This document shows positions 1 through 8,470 of a stretch of DNA of 64,000 nucleotides, piece after piece. Under the pieces are notes generated by a model. The model was given only the letters and a program-made list of their open reading frames with translations. It was not told where the DNA came from and did no database searches. Position 1 is the stretch's first letter, and each line of letters opens with the position of its first letter. The stretch lies in contig JAOASS010000006.1 in the NCBI GenBank assembly GCA_030158485.1, positions 1 through 64,000 on the forward strand, in the 5' to 3' direction. The position numbers and the translations under genes were made by a program. Source of the stretch: Pseudobdellovibrionaceae bacterium. Its GTDB lineage: Bacteria > Bdellovibrionota > Bdellovibrionia > Bdellovibrionales > Bdellovibrionaceae.

Positions 1-350
<350 letters not shown>

Positions 351-377
351 TAAATTTTTTTTCTAGACAATAAATAT

Positions 378-395
378 GGCTGAATTTATTCAGCC
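378..395 (+). other. Spacer hairpin between 23S and 5S rRNA
   Basis: GGCTGAATTTATTCAGCC is a perfect 8-base-pair stem with a two-base loop in the 23S-5S spacer. It may be a processing signal or simply a spacer structure. The rest of the 351-492 spacer shows no tRNA or gene. Confidence 0.4.
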
Positions 396-492
396 GCTAA
401 TATTAGTAGAGAAATCTGGGATTAATCCCCCGTCTAAAAATCAGTTCAGATAAACGTTTCATTTTCTTTGAGCAAATTTATCAGCAGTTTTT

Positions 493-608
493 GCTGGTGC
501 TTTTAGCAGAGAGGTCACACCTGATCCCATTCCGAACTCAGAAGTTAAGCTCTCTTGCGGCGATGGTATTGCACACGTAAGTGTGTGGGAGAGTAGCACG
601 GTGCCAGC
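493..608 (+). rRNA. rrf: 5S ribosomal RNA
   Basis: About 116 bases with complementary ends GCTGG (493-497) and CCAGC (604-608). The internal 5S signature CCCATTCCGAACTCAGAAG is at 526-544 and GTGTGGGAGAGTAGCACGG follows near the 3' end. It lies about 140 bases after 23S rRNA and directly before an intrinsic terminator, which is the usual order 23S-5S-terminator. Confidence 0.97.
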
Positions 609-619
609 TCTTATTTTGA

Positions 620-653
620 CCCGGCTAGGTGAAAACTTAGCCGGGTTTTTTTT
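620..653 (+). terminator. Intrinsic terminator of the rRNA operon
   Basis: CCCGGCTAGGT pairs with ACTTAGCCGGG (one G-U pair) around a short loop and is followed at once by nine T residues. It ends the rRNA operon 11 bases after 5S rRNA. Confidence 0.92.
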
Positions 654-674
654 TGCGTTTTTAAACTACGTTTT

Positions 675-1178
675 TTATTTTTTAATTTCGTAGTTTCGGC
701 TGAGCTCCCAGACTTTATTTCCTGATTTAATTTCAATTAGGCTCATCTGTATAATAGTAACCTTAGGTGTTTTTTGTGATGAACTAAAAGCGTCCACTTC
801 AAGGTTGTACAAGCCATTTGATGTGGTTTTGAATGGTAGACTTTCTACTGGTATCTGCTGCTTTAACTCTTCGTCGTAATATGACCATTTTATATTTTTT
901 AGTTGAAAGAAGTATTTTGGCAGCTTTCCAGTGTTTGATAGTGTCGATAAATCTCGGGTCACAAAGTGAGTTGGGGTTTTTGAGCGCAAATCTATGTGAT
1001 CTATCAATGGTATTGATTTTTGATACAGAGCTTCTGAAAATAATCCGACACCTGTTATCAGTAGGATAAAGAGAATCCACCTTGTTGGCTGTGACGACAT
1101 TTTTGGTTTTTCGTTTTGGGTAGTACTTTTATTTTTGGAATTCAATTCGGTTTTTAAGGTACTTTTATCAGTCGACAT
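675..1178 (-). CDS. Single-pass membrane protein, unknown function
   Basis: 167 residues. A polar, Ser/Thr/Lys-rich N-terminus of about 30 residues is followed by one hydrophobic segment (about residues 33-52, WILFILLITGVGLFSEAL) and a C-terminal soluble part that would lie in the periplasm. I recognise no domain. The gene runs opposite to the rRNA operon and stops just after its terminator. No clear ribosome binding site precedes the ATG. It could be a lineage-specific envelope protein. Confidence 0.6.
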   Translation of the reverse strand: MSTDKSTLKTELNSKNKSTTQNEKPKMSSQPTRWILFILLITGVGLFSEALYQKSIPLIDHIDLRSKTPTHFVTRDLSTLSNTGKLPKYFFQLKNIKWSYYDEELKQQIPVESLPFKTTSNGLYNLEVDAFSSSQKTPKVTIIQMSLIEIKSGNKVWELSRNYEIKK

Positions 1179-1368
1179 AAATAAAGAGTGACTTCGTATT
1201 ATGGGATTGTCAGGCGTAAATCGTCGCTCTGCCTAATCATTGGTCAATAGTTCTTATCTGTTTCGTTTTGAGATTGAAAATATATTAATAATTACAGGTG
1301 TTTGTGATTACTTTGTCAGAAAGCCATTTGGTACAGGACTTGGACTTGTGTCAGATAGAGGTGTCGTC

Positions 1369-2565
1369 ATGAAAACGAAACAGGTTCATCAAACCAATAC
1401 ATTAATACTTTCAAAAGTATTAAGCTTACTCACCTTCATTTTAGGCCTTTCTGTTTTAACGGCTTGCTCAGCAGTCAAATTTTCAACTAAGTCAAATTGT
1501 GGTAACGATACTAATTGTGTTAGCCAAGCTGGAAGCGATGTCTATGGAGAAGGTATAGAAACAATCACTGGTGGAAAAGTTGATATTTTATTTGTAAATG
1601 ATAACTCCGCTTCAATGTCTTACGAACAAACAAAATTATCAGAAAAATTTAATCAGTTTATATCTAAGCTTGACGGATCCTTTGTTGATTACCGTATAGC
1701 AGTTACTACAACAGATATTTCATCTGCTCAAAATGCTCCACGGACAATCAATCAGGGAGGAGCGCTACAAGATGGCAAATTAATTTCATTTTCAAACTCG
1801 CAAAAATATTTGACCCCATCGTCTGGAACGACGCAATATAAAGAGCAGCTGTTTAATTCTGTTATTAAGCGTCAAGAAACTATTTCCTGCGAACAATTCA
1901 TTAAAAATTGGGCGGGTAGTCGAGATACTTTAGCTTATTCTCAGTCCTACTACAATGCTTGTCCTTCAACTGATGAAAGAGGGATTTTTGCAGCAAATTT
2001 AGTAATTCAAAATAATTCCGACAACTTTATTCGCCAAGAAGCAGATTTAGCTGTGATTTTTCTTGCTGATGAAGACGAGAGAAGTCAGATGTATTGGCAT
2101 AATATTGCAGGTTTTGAATTAGCTGACTTTGATAAGGCATCAACTTTAGTAAATCAAATTAAATCAAAATATCCACAAAAAACACATGGTATCCATGCTT
2201 TTATCGTGAAAGATCAAAATTGTTTAAATATGCAGAATGCACAGACTAATGGTCTTGTGAGTGGAAGTTTTGGATGGGAATACTACAATGCGACAGTCGC
2301 AACTGGTGGAATTGCTGGAGATATTTGTTCCAACGATTACACTCAGCCGTTATTAAATATTTTTAGTAAAATTCAAGGAAATATTGTTGATAAAATTGCT
2401 TTGAAATGTTCTGAGCCTGAGTTGGAAACAGAATACATTACAATAACATCAAGTGATCCTTCTATAACTTCTTTTATTGTAGGTTCAGAAATAAGATTCA
2501 CTAAAAAACTACCTGTCGGATCAACTGTTAAGTATAAGTATCGGTGTGTTCAGAGCGCAAAATAA
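1369..2565 (+). CDS. Exported lipoprotein with a von Willebrand factor A-like domain
   Basis: I place the start at ATG 1369 rather than the longer frame opening at 1240, because AGAGGT lies just upstream and the protein then begins with a lipoprotein signal peptide ending in the lipobox LTAC|S. The mature part has a vWA-like opening (KVDILFVNDNSASMS) with a DNSAS metal-site motif of the MIDAS type, and a later LAVIFLADEDERS strand. Several Cys pairs suggest disulfides in the periplasm or at the surface. vWA folds usually mediate metal-dependent protein binding; the partner here is unknown. Confidence 0.7.
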   Translation: MKTKQVHQTNTLILSKVLSLLTFILGLSVLTACSAVKFSTKSNCGNDTNCVSQAGSDVYGEGIETITGGKVDILFVNDNSASMSYEQTKLSEKFNQFISKLDGSFVDYRIAVTTTDISSAQNAPRTINQGGALQDGKLISFSNSQKYLTPSSGTTQYKEQLFNSVIKRQETISCEQFIKNWAGSRDTLAYSQSYYNACPSTDERGIFAANLVIQNNSDNFIRQEADLAVIFLADEDERSQMYWHNIAGFELADFDKASTLVNQIKSKYPQKTHGIHAFIVKDQNCLNMQNAQTNGLVSGSFGWEYYNATVATGGIAGDICSNDYTQPLLNIFSKIQGNIVDKIALKCSEPELETEYITITSSDPSITSFIVGSEIRFTKKLPVGSTVKYKYRCVQSAK

Positions 2566-2699
2566 TACATATTCTTATCGGTACTAAATCAATTAGAATT
2601 TCATCTTAAAGACAGGTCCTAGGTAAGTTATTAAAAACCTTGGAACTGTTTCTTTTTGAGATAATTTTTTCTTCATTATTTATGAACTTGAGCCGATAA

Positions 2700-3404
2700 A
2701 TGTTCATGGGAATGTTAGATCGATATAAGAAAAAAGGTGGATTTGTTCAATTGCTACAACTGATTGAAACATCAGGAAAGCAAAAACAGGATCAGTTTCT
2801 GGCGATTGTGGCTCAGGAAAGTCTTGTATGGGAAGCTGAAATTCGTAAAAAAACTTTAACTCTTGAAAAAATTCTGACATGGAATCCAACATATCTGGCA
2901 GAAATTTTTTCTCGAATTCAGATTTTAACTTTGGCATCTGCTTTTCATGGAGCTGAACAAGATAAAGTTGATGTTGTTTTTAAAGCTATCACAACGACTG
3001 ACCAGAGAAAATTTCAAATGACTATTCAAGAAATAAACCCAACACCTGGCGAAAAAATGACAAGTCAGATGAAAATCTTGAGTGAGACGCGAACGATGAT
3101 AGCTCAAAACATAATTAAACTCGATAAGCTAGATCCTATGCTCTTAATTCCTGAGAATATAGAAGAGCGACTTGCCGAAGCAGGTTACAATAGCGTGGTG
3201 ACAGCTGCGCCAGTTGCAGTCGAGAATGAACTAAAATTTGAACTAAAAAAAGATAGTAAAGTCGATCCAAAAAGTGATACTTCGCGAGAAGAAATTGAAT
3301 TTTTGAAGAAAAAAGTAAATCAACTTGTCAACGAGAACAATATGCTCAAGCATGAAGTAAGTGTCTTTCGTAACAAGCTCGATCAAATTCGAAAAATTGC
3401 TTAG
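2700..3404 (+). CDS. FliG-like helical repeat protein with C-terminal coiled coil
   Basis: 234 residues and no signal peptide. The first ~140 residues are helical and resemble the repeated FliG middle/C-terminal fold (segments such as ILTWNPTYLAEIFSRIQ and a second helical unit). A linker and a C-terminal coiled coil of about 45 residues (EEIEFLKKKVNQLVNENN) follow. FliG domains couple flagellar motors to switch proteins, but this one lacks the flagellar gene context and full FliG length, so it is probably a FliG-related adaptor of unknown role. The 3' end overlaps the next gene by 44 bases. Possible ATG starts at 2700, 2706 and 2712 cannot be separated. Confidence 0.55.
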   Translation: MFMGMLDRYKKKGGFVQLLQLIETSGKQKQDQFLAIVAQESLVWEAEIRKKTLTLEKILTWNPTYLAEIFSRIQILTLASAFHGAEQDKVDVVFKAITTTDQRKFQMTIQEINPTPGEKMTSQMKILSETRTMIAQNIIKLDKLDPMLLIPENIEERLAEAGYNSVVTAAPVAVENELKFELKKDSKVDPKSDTSREEIEFLKKKVNQLVNENNMLKHEVSVFRNKLDQIRKIA

Positions 3405-4767
3405 GCAGATATTATTTTATACTCTGCCCTTAGCCTTTTGTTTTTATCCAAAAAATTTGGAAGCTCATCAAAAATGTTTAGAACCATTAACTGTTTCTAG
3501 TGGAACTTTGTTGAATGAAAGTTATTTTTTATTGAGTTGTAATAAAGTCGACTGGCAAGAACGCGATCTTATTGGTATTAAATCTTTAAATGGCGATATT
3601 GTTGGGCTTCTTCAGGTTTCAAAAAACTATGAAAATGCGGATATATTTGGAGTTTTAAAAAAACTTGAGGGCCCCTTACGTGCGTCTCAGATTGCGACTG
3701 GAGAGGACTTATTAGCTACTCAGAAATTTGAAATTGCTCAAGAACAAGAAACTAATTCTTCGATAAATAAATTTATTAGTCGGGAGCCGCCGACAAGTAA
3801 AAATGCTAATCAAAGCGAAATTAAAAATAGAGCACTTAAACAAGAAACAGTTGCAGATAAAGTTATTAATCAAGAAAGAGTTACGGATAAAACTCTTAAT
3901 CAAGGAACAGCAAGAGATAAAGTTGTTAAACAAGAAAGTAAAAGTGAAGCTACTGATCAAAACGAGATTGCAGCAGTTGGTTTAGACGAGATTTCTCAAT
4001 TAGGCGATGTTCTTAAGCTGGTTTCAGTTCGTGAAAATCGATTTCTGCAGAAAAATGATTACTTAGAAAAACTTGATTTTTCTGTCAATGAAACTGAATT
4101 AAAAGGTACTTCATATCTTTGGAAAGTTAAAGCCTTACCCACAAACACTAAGCATCGTTACAGACCTCTTGTTACTCAGGGCGATACGATCGGAGATACG
4201 GCGCAAACCCTCTGGAAAAATGAATATTACTTTACAGTCTTTGGTACTCTTGGCTACGGTCTTCGAGAAAATATTTCGGCAAGTGCAAATTTACCAGCAT
4301 TCGCTCTTGGATCTCCAAATGGTAAAATTAAAACTCAGATGTTTCGTAATACGAATCAAACTTGGTCTGTTTCACTTAGCATGGCTCAAGAGAGAAATAG
4401 TTCTGAGAAGTTATTCAACGTCGATCTTATGTGGGATTCAATTCTATCGGACACTTTAATAGCTCACTCTTTGATTTCTGCTGCCGTTATAAGTTTTGAC
4501 TCAGCTAAAGAAGTTGCAGCTTTAAAATCATATGGAAGTAGCTCAATTCAGACTGGTTACGAGTATATCTTATCAAACTGGAGTCGATTTTTAATTGGTC
4601 CAAGCTATAATATCGATCAAAAAGCAATTGGTGGTTATGTTGGTTATGTCAAAATCATTAATAATCTTCATATCCAAACATCTTTAACCACAAATAACGT
4701 TCGAGAGTTTAAGCTCTCTGCAAAAGAAGGATATTTCTTTATTCTAGATGCTTACTGGCGATGGTAA
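3361..4767 (+). CDS. Exported protein with degenerate repeat linker and possible outer-membrane barrel
   Basis: 468 residues from GTG 3361; a TTG at 3397 would give a cleaner signal peptide and a shorter overlap with the upstream gene. A hydrophobic leader (QILFYTLPLAFCFY) is followed by a small N-terminal domain, a charged low-complexity linker with four 10-residue repeats (residues 159-198), and a ~250-residue C-terminal half. That half has alternating short strands and ends in aromatic residues (AYWRW), as outer-membrane beta-barrels often do. I recognise no family. It probably forms an envelope unit with the FliG-like gene it overlaps. Confidence 0.6.
   Translation: MSFVTSSIKFEKLLRQILFYTLPLAFCFYPKNLEAHQKCLEPLTVSSGTLLNESYFLLSCNKVDWQERDLIGIKSLNGDIVGLLQVSKNYENADIFGVLKKLEGPLRASQIATGEDLLATQKFEIAQEQETNSSINKFISREPPTSKNANQSEIKNRALKQETVADKVINQERVTDKTLNQGTARDKVVKQESKSEATDQNEIAAVGLDEISQLGDVLKLVSVRENRFLQKNDYLEKLDFSVNETELKGTSYLWKVKALPTNTKHRYRPLVTQGDTIGDTAQTLWKNEYYFTVFGTLGYGLRENISASANLPAFALGSPNGKIKTQMFRNTNQTWSVSLSMAQERNSSEKLFNVDLMWDSILSDTLIAHSLISAAVISFDSAKEVAALKSYGSSSIQTGYEYILSNWSRFLIGPSYNIDQKAIGGYVGYVKIINNLHIQTSLTTNNVREFKLSAKEGYFFILDAYWRW
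3835..3954 (+). repeat. Four tandem degenerate 30-base repeats inside a CDS
   Basis: Codes for four 10-residue units with the pattern [LIV][KN]Q-x-[TRS]-x-x-[DE]-[KA]-[VT]: LKQETVADKV, INQERVTDKT, LNQGTARDKV, VKQESKSEAT. The units diverge at the DNA level, so this is an ageing in-frame expansion that lengthens a charged linker. Confidence 0.75.
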
Positions 4768-4839
4768 AATGGAGATGTATTCTTTAATATTCTTAACTTA
4801 AATTTCGACTTTCAAAAGTTGTCGATAAAGGATTTTTAA

Positions 4840-5841
4840 ATGAAAATTTATTCTGATATTACAAAAACAGTTGGTGGGACACCGCTCGTTAAAATGCAAA
4901 GAATTGGCCAAAATCTTCCTGGTGAAATTTTACTTAAACTTGAGTTTTTTAATCCGCTAGGCTCAGTAAAAGATCGAATCGGACTTAACATGATTGAACG
5001 GGCCCTAACTCAAGGTCTATTAAAAAGTGGAATGGAAGTTTTAGAGCCTACAAGTGGAAATACTGGTATTTCTCTTGCTTTTGTTTGTTCTGCAAAAGGG
5101 TTTCCACTGACTTTGGTTATGCCCGAGACAATGTCGATGGAAAGAAGAACTTTGCTTCTTTTATTAGGTGCTAAAGTTATTTTAACTCCAGGACCTTTAG
5201 GAATGCGTGGAGCTGTCGCAAAAGCGATTCAAATAAATGAGGAAAATCCTGGGCAGTATTTTTATACAAGACAATTTGAAAATGAATTTAATACTGAAAT
5301 TCACCGGGAAACTACCGGCCCTGAAATTTGGGCTGATACAGAAGGGCAAGTCGATATTCTGATCAGTGCAGTTGGAACAGGTGGAACAATAACAGGCACC
5401 GCAGAGTTTTTGAAGAGTAGAAATAAAAATATCAAAATTATTGCAGTTGAACCTACAGAGTCTCCAGTTTTGTCAGGTGGAAAAGCAGGGCCTCATAAGA
5501 TTCAAGGAGTTGGGGCAGGTTTTATTCCACGCATAATTCGAAAAGAAATAATTGACGAAATTCTGCAAGTTTCTTCAGATGAATCAATAAAAACTTCCCG
5601 TGAAGTTATTAAGAGAGAAGGCATACCTATTGGAATTTCTTCAGGTGCCGCAATTTCGGCAGCTTTAAAAGTAGCAAGTCGTCCCGAAAATAAAAACAAA
5701 AAAATTGTTGTGATCATTGCAAGTTATACGGAAAGATATCTTTCTACGCTTTTGGCTGACGCAGAAAGAATGCAGGCTCAAGAGCTTTCTGTGAGCCCAG
5801 TTGATGACATGTGGATGCGAAAAGTAGACCAAATATTTTAA
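4840..5841 (+). CDS. cysK: Cysteine synthase (O-acetylserine sulfhydrylase)
   Basis: 333 residues, PLP-dependent fold type II. It makes L-cysteine from O-acetylserine and sulfide in the cytoplasm. The PLP lysine lies in NPLGSVKDRIG (about residue 44), the substrate loop is EPTSGNTGISLA, the phosphate-binding loop is VGTGGTITG and the C-terminal SSGAAISAAL is present. Length and motifs fit CysK/CysM. GAGCCACGG-type regulatory sites are not apparent, and the gene seems monocistronic, converging on an MFS gene. Confidence 0.93.
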   Translation: MKIYSDITKTVGGTPLVKMQRIGQNLPGEILLKLEFFNPLGSVKDRIGLNMIERALTQGLLKSGMEVLEPTSGNTGISLAFVCSAKGFPLTLVMPETMSMERRTLLLLLGAKVILTPGPLGMRGAVAKAIQINEENPGQYFYTRQFENEFNTEIHRETTGPEIWADTEGQVDILISAVGTGGTITGTAEFLKSRNKNIKIIAVEPTESPVLSGGKAGPHKIQGVGAGFIPRIIRKEIIDEILQVSSDESIKTSREVIKREGIPIGISSGAAISAALKVASRPENKNKKIVVIIASYTERYLSTLLADAERMQAQELSVSPVDDMWMRKVDQIF

Positions 5842-5865
5842 ATTAAAAATGAATGGTAAATAATT

Positions 5866-7074
5866 CTATTCAGTGTAATCAAGATCTTTGTGAAACGTTT
5901 CATCTATGAAATAAAGTCCTAAAAATGAAAGACCCAAAGTTATCAGACCAGTGTAAAGTCCAGCTGATAAGATTCCAATTGAAGGTTTTAGTGAAGTAAA
6001 TAGGAGAGAAATTGCGACTAAAGAGCCTCTGACAAAGTTTGGAGTAGATGTTGCAACAGTGGACCTTAAATTTGTACCGAATTGTTCTGCGGCGACCGTT
6101 ACAAAAAGGACCCAGTATCCGACACAGAAGCCTAAAATAAAAGTCATGAAGTAAAACTGATCTGCGCTAAGTCCAGTCATTCTAAAAAAAGTGATAATGG
6201 CTAAAGTTGTTGCAACCAAAAATATAAAGATAACTTTTTTTCTGCTTCTGAGTTTTTGACTTATCAGACCCGCTAAAATATCGCCAAAAACCAATCCTGT
6301 GTATGAATAAAAAACTGACTTTCCAGCATCAATAGCGTCGACTGTAAGTAAGGCTTTGGCAAATTCAGGAGACAGAGTGATCAGAATCCCTATCACATAC
6401 CAAAGTGGAGAACCGATCAATATTCCATTAACAAAGCGACGAAGTTTTGAACGTTGAGTAAAAAGACTTAAAAAGTGACCTCTTTTAATAGAGTGGCTGG
6501 ATTTTTTTAAAGATTCAAACATTCCAGATTCAAGTACTCCAACTCTTAAGAATAAGAGCATGAAGCCCATGCCGCCACCTACAAAGTAAGCTACTCTCCA
6601 GTCAAACTTTGAAGCCATCCACCAAGCAAGTAGGGCTCCTGAAATTCCTACTGCTGAAATGATAGTTGTTCCATAGCCTCTTTTTTCTTTGGGCATCATT
6701 TCTGCAACCAAAGTGATGCCGGCGCCTAATTCTCCGGCAAGGCCAATCCCTGCAATAAAGCGCAATATTGTGTATTGCTCAATCGTTTGAACGAATCCAT
6801 TTAAAATATTGGCTAAGCTATACAGAAATATTGAGCCAAACAAGACGGAGAGTCGGCCCTTTCGATCTCCTAAAATTCCAAATAGAATGCCACCGATTAA
6901 CATGCCAGCCATTTGGACATTCAATAAAAATAAGCCTTGTGAAGTCACTTGGGCCTCATTTAAGCCAAGTGATTTTAAGCTGGGTACTCTGACAATACTA
7001 AAAAGAATGAGATCATAAATATCAACGAAATAACCAAGCGCTGCCACAAGGATTGCAAAATAAGTTTTATTCAT
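5866..7074 (-). CDS. Major facilitator superfamily transporter
   Basis: 402 residues with about 12 hydrophobic segments. The MFS loop 2-3 signature appears as GILGDRKGRLSVL, and an acidic residue pattern at the start (GYFVDIYDLILFSIV) resembles the metabolite:H+ symporter and aromatic acid/H+ symporter branches. The substrate cannot be read from sequence. It runs toward cysK (24 bases between stops), so sharing a promoter is excluded and a link to cysteine metabolism is only a possibility. Confidence 0.85.
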   Translation of the reverse strand: MNKTYFAILVAALGYFVDIYDLILFSIVRVPSLKSLGLNEAQVTSQGLFLLNVQMAGMLIGGILFGILGDRKGRLSVLFGSIFLYSLANILNGFVQTIEQYTILRFIAGIGLAGELGAGITLVAEMMPKEKRGYGTTIISAVGISGALLAWWMASKFDWRVAYFVGGGMGFMLLFLRVGVLESGMFESLKKSSHSIKRGHFLSLFTQRSKLRRFVNGILIGSPLWYVIGILITLSPEFAKALLTVDAIDAGKSVFYSYTGLVFGDILAGLISQKLRSRKKVIFIFLVATTLAIITFFRMTGLSADQFYFMTFILGFCVGYWVLFVTVAAEQFGTNLRSTVATSTPNFVRGSLVAISLLFTSLKPSIGILSAGLYTGLITLGLSFLGLYFIDETFHKDLDYTE

Positions 7075-7155
7075 ACAATCAGTTTTTTACGAAAAGAGAC
7101 AAGAAGACAAGTTAAAGTTTTGACCTGACTCTTTCCAGAATATTTGCAGAGACGA

Positions 7156-7620
7156 TTACATTTCCACTTTTTCTATATCGGAACTGAGTCCTCGTTTTTT
7201 TCTTCGCTCGTCGACAAGATCTAAAATAAGCACGGAAATAGCTTGAACAAGTGGAGTCAGTTCAAATTGAGCTTCTTTTTTTTGAGAACCTGGATCTGCT
7301 TCGATTTGTGAACTTGAAATTCCCCAAAATGATTTTTTGAAAAGAAGTAATATTGCAAAAAAAGATATGAAAACGACTGCTAATCCGAGGCCTGAAACGC
7401 TTGTCAAAGCTAACTGCTTCTGGACTTGTGACGATTGAAGAATATCTGCAATAATCAGGTTGAGAGCTGAGCCCGCCAAAATTAAGCTAAACAGACTCAG
7501 TATAACCGCTAGGCCGACTATCCTCATTTTACTACTTATTGCGATTGAAATCGATCTATCGGCAGAGGTAGATTTTATTGCTAACTCTGCGATTGTAAGA
7601 AGCAAATTTGTCATAATCAT
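7156..7620 (-). CDS. Small membrane protein of holin-superfamily/DUF type
   Basis: 154 residues with two adjacent hydrophobic segments (about residues 33-57 and 71-95) and a charged C-terminal tail. The layout matches the putative Actinobacterial Holin-X / phage holin-like family often found next to DUF883 genes. It lies four bases after the DUF883 gene in the same direction, so the two are very likely one transcript, perhaps for membrane stress or protection. ATG codons at residues 1 and 3 are both possible. Confidence 0.6.
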   Translation of the reverse strand: MIMTNLLLTIAELAIKSTSADRSISIAISSKMRIVGLAVILSLFSLILAGSALNLIIADILQSSQVQKQLALTSVSGLGLAVVFISFFAILLLFKKSFWGISSSQIEADPGSQKKEAQFELTPLVQAISVLILDLVDERRKKRGLSSDIEKVEM

Positions 7621-7624
7621 TGAA

Positions 7625-7888
7625 TTAGTGCTTTCTCGAAATCATATATCCAGCTAGATATCCTACTAAGACAGCGCCACCAATAAAGTAAAAAGGATTT
7701 TCTCTGACTATTTTTTCTGATCTTTCAAAATAGACTGCAGCTTTGTCCATTGCCTCATCTTTAAAATGGCTTAACTGATGTACAGCCGGATCTAAGTTGG
7801 CTAGTCCTGAAGTGATTGCAGACTTTGCCTTTTCTGCTGCTGAAGATATTGTCTGATTGGTATTTGCTGAAGCATTAAAATTTGCCAT
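7625..7888 (-). CDS. DUF883/ElaB-YqjD family membrane-anchored protein
   Basis: 87 residues: an amphipathic, Ala-rich helical N-terminus, then the characteristic C-terminal RENPFYFIGGAVLVGYLAG and an Arg-Lys end. This is the ElaB/YqjD pattern, C-tail-anchored proteins linked in enteric bacteria to stationary phase and ribosome tethering. A good Shine-Dalgarno (AAAAGGAGATTCC on the coding strand) precedes the ATG. It is the first gene of a two-gene unit behind a probable sigma-54 promoter at 7936-7953. Confidence 0.85.
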   Translation of the reverse strand: MANFNASANTNQTISSAAEKAKSAITSGLANLDPAVHQLSHFKDEAMDKAAVYFERSEKIVRENPFYFIGGAVLVGYLAGYMISRKH

Positions 7889-7935
7889 TTGGAATCTCCT
7901 TTTAAATTAAGTTTGTTATGACATGAGAAAAGTTG

Positions 7936-7953
7936 CAGCAAGATTGAGACCAA
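7936..7953 (-). promoter_or_regulatory. Probable sigma-54 promoter of the DUF883 operon
   Basis: On the minus strand the sequence reads TTGGTCTCAATCTTGCTG, with GG and GC separated by exactly 10 bases and a good TTGC -12 box. The predicted start is about 40 bases before the DUF883 ATG. A weak match (11 of 19) to the regional enhancer dyad lies at 7996-8014, about 44 bases upstream, near the spacing seen at the better sites. Confidence 0.6.
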
Positions 7954-8143
7954 TACCAAACGCGAAATAACGCTATTAAAAATAACGAGATTGGAATGAG
8001 TGGATTTTTTAGAAATTTCCGTGGGGAGTTTTTGGTACAAATACTTTTATGTTATTGCGTAGGAATGTATGGCAGAAGACATTTTATTTAATCAGTTACT
8101 TTTGTAGTCATAAGTTATCATAAAATATTTAGAGGAGAACAGT

Positions 8144-8341
8144 ATGTTAAACTTTTTTGGATATTTATCATCTTATTTTGTGACGTTTGGTTTGTTTGTA
8201 GGATTTGCTTTCGGTGCTGTTATTTTTGCAGTATTTATTACGTACGCGATTATGTTAATTTTTAAAAGAACACGAAGAATAATAGAAGAAGAACAGCCTC
8301 AAAGTTTCTTACCAATTCAAAAAAGAGTATTTACTACTTAA
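8144..8341 (+). CDS. Small single-pass membrane protein
   Basis: 65 residues with one long hydrophobic stretch (residues 8-40) and a basic, polar C-terminus. A strong Shine-Dalgarno (AGAGGAGAAC) lies just before the ATG, supporting real translation. It is divergent from the DUF883/holin-like pair. No domain recognised; small membrane proteins of this kind often modulate a transporter or sensor. Confidence 0.65.
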   Translation: MLNFFGYLSSYFVTFGLFVGFAFGAVIFAVFITYAIMLIFKRTRRIIEEEQPQSFLPIQKRVFTT

Positions 8342-8470
8342 TATTCAAGCTGGTATTTTAAGGATGTCGATTCGCTACTAAAATGCCACGCTAAATTTAA
8401 CAGGGCCTTGCTTAAATGGTTCCAAATGTGGATACTTATTTTGATTTAAATCAAAAAGTTGAGATCATCC

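Noticed and set aside
799-1080. Short frames opposite or inside real genes (for example 799-1080 and 833-1069)
   Set aside because: They lie antiparallel to or out of frame with supported genes and show no protein-like pattern.
8066-8082. TGGCAGAAGACATTTTA before the small membrane protein gene
   Set aside because: The -12 has TTTT instead of TTGC; no GC at the required position.
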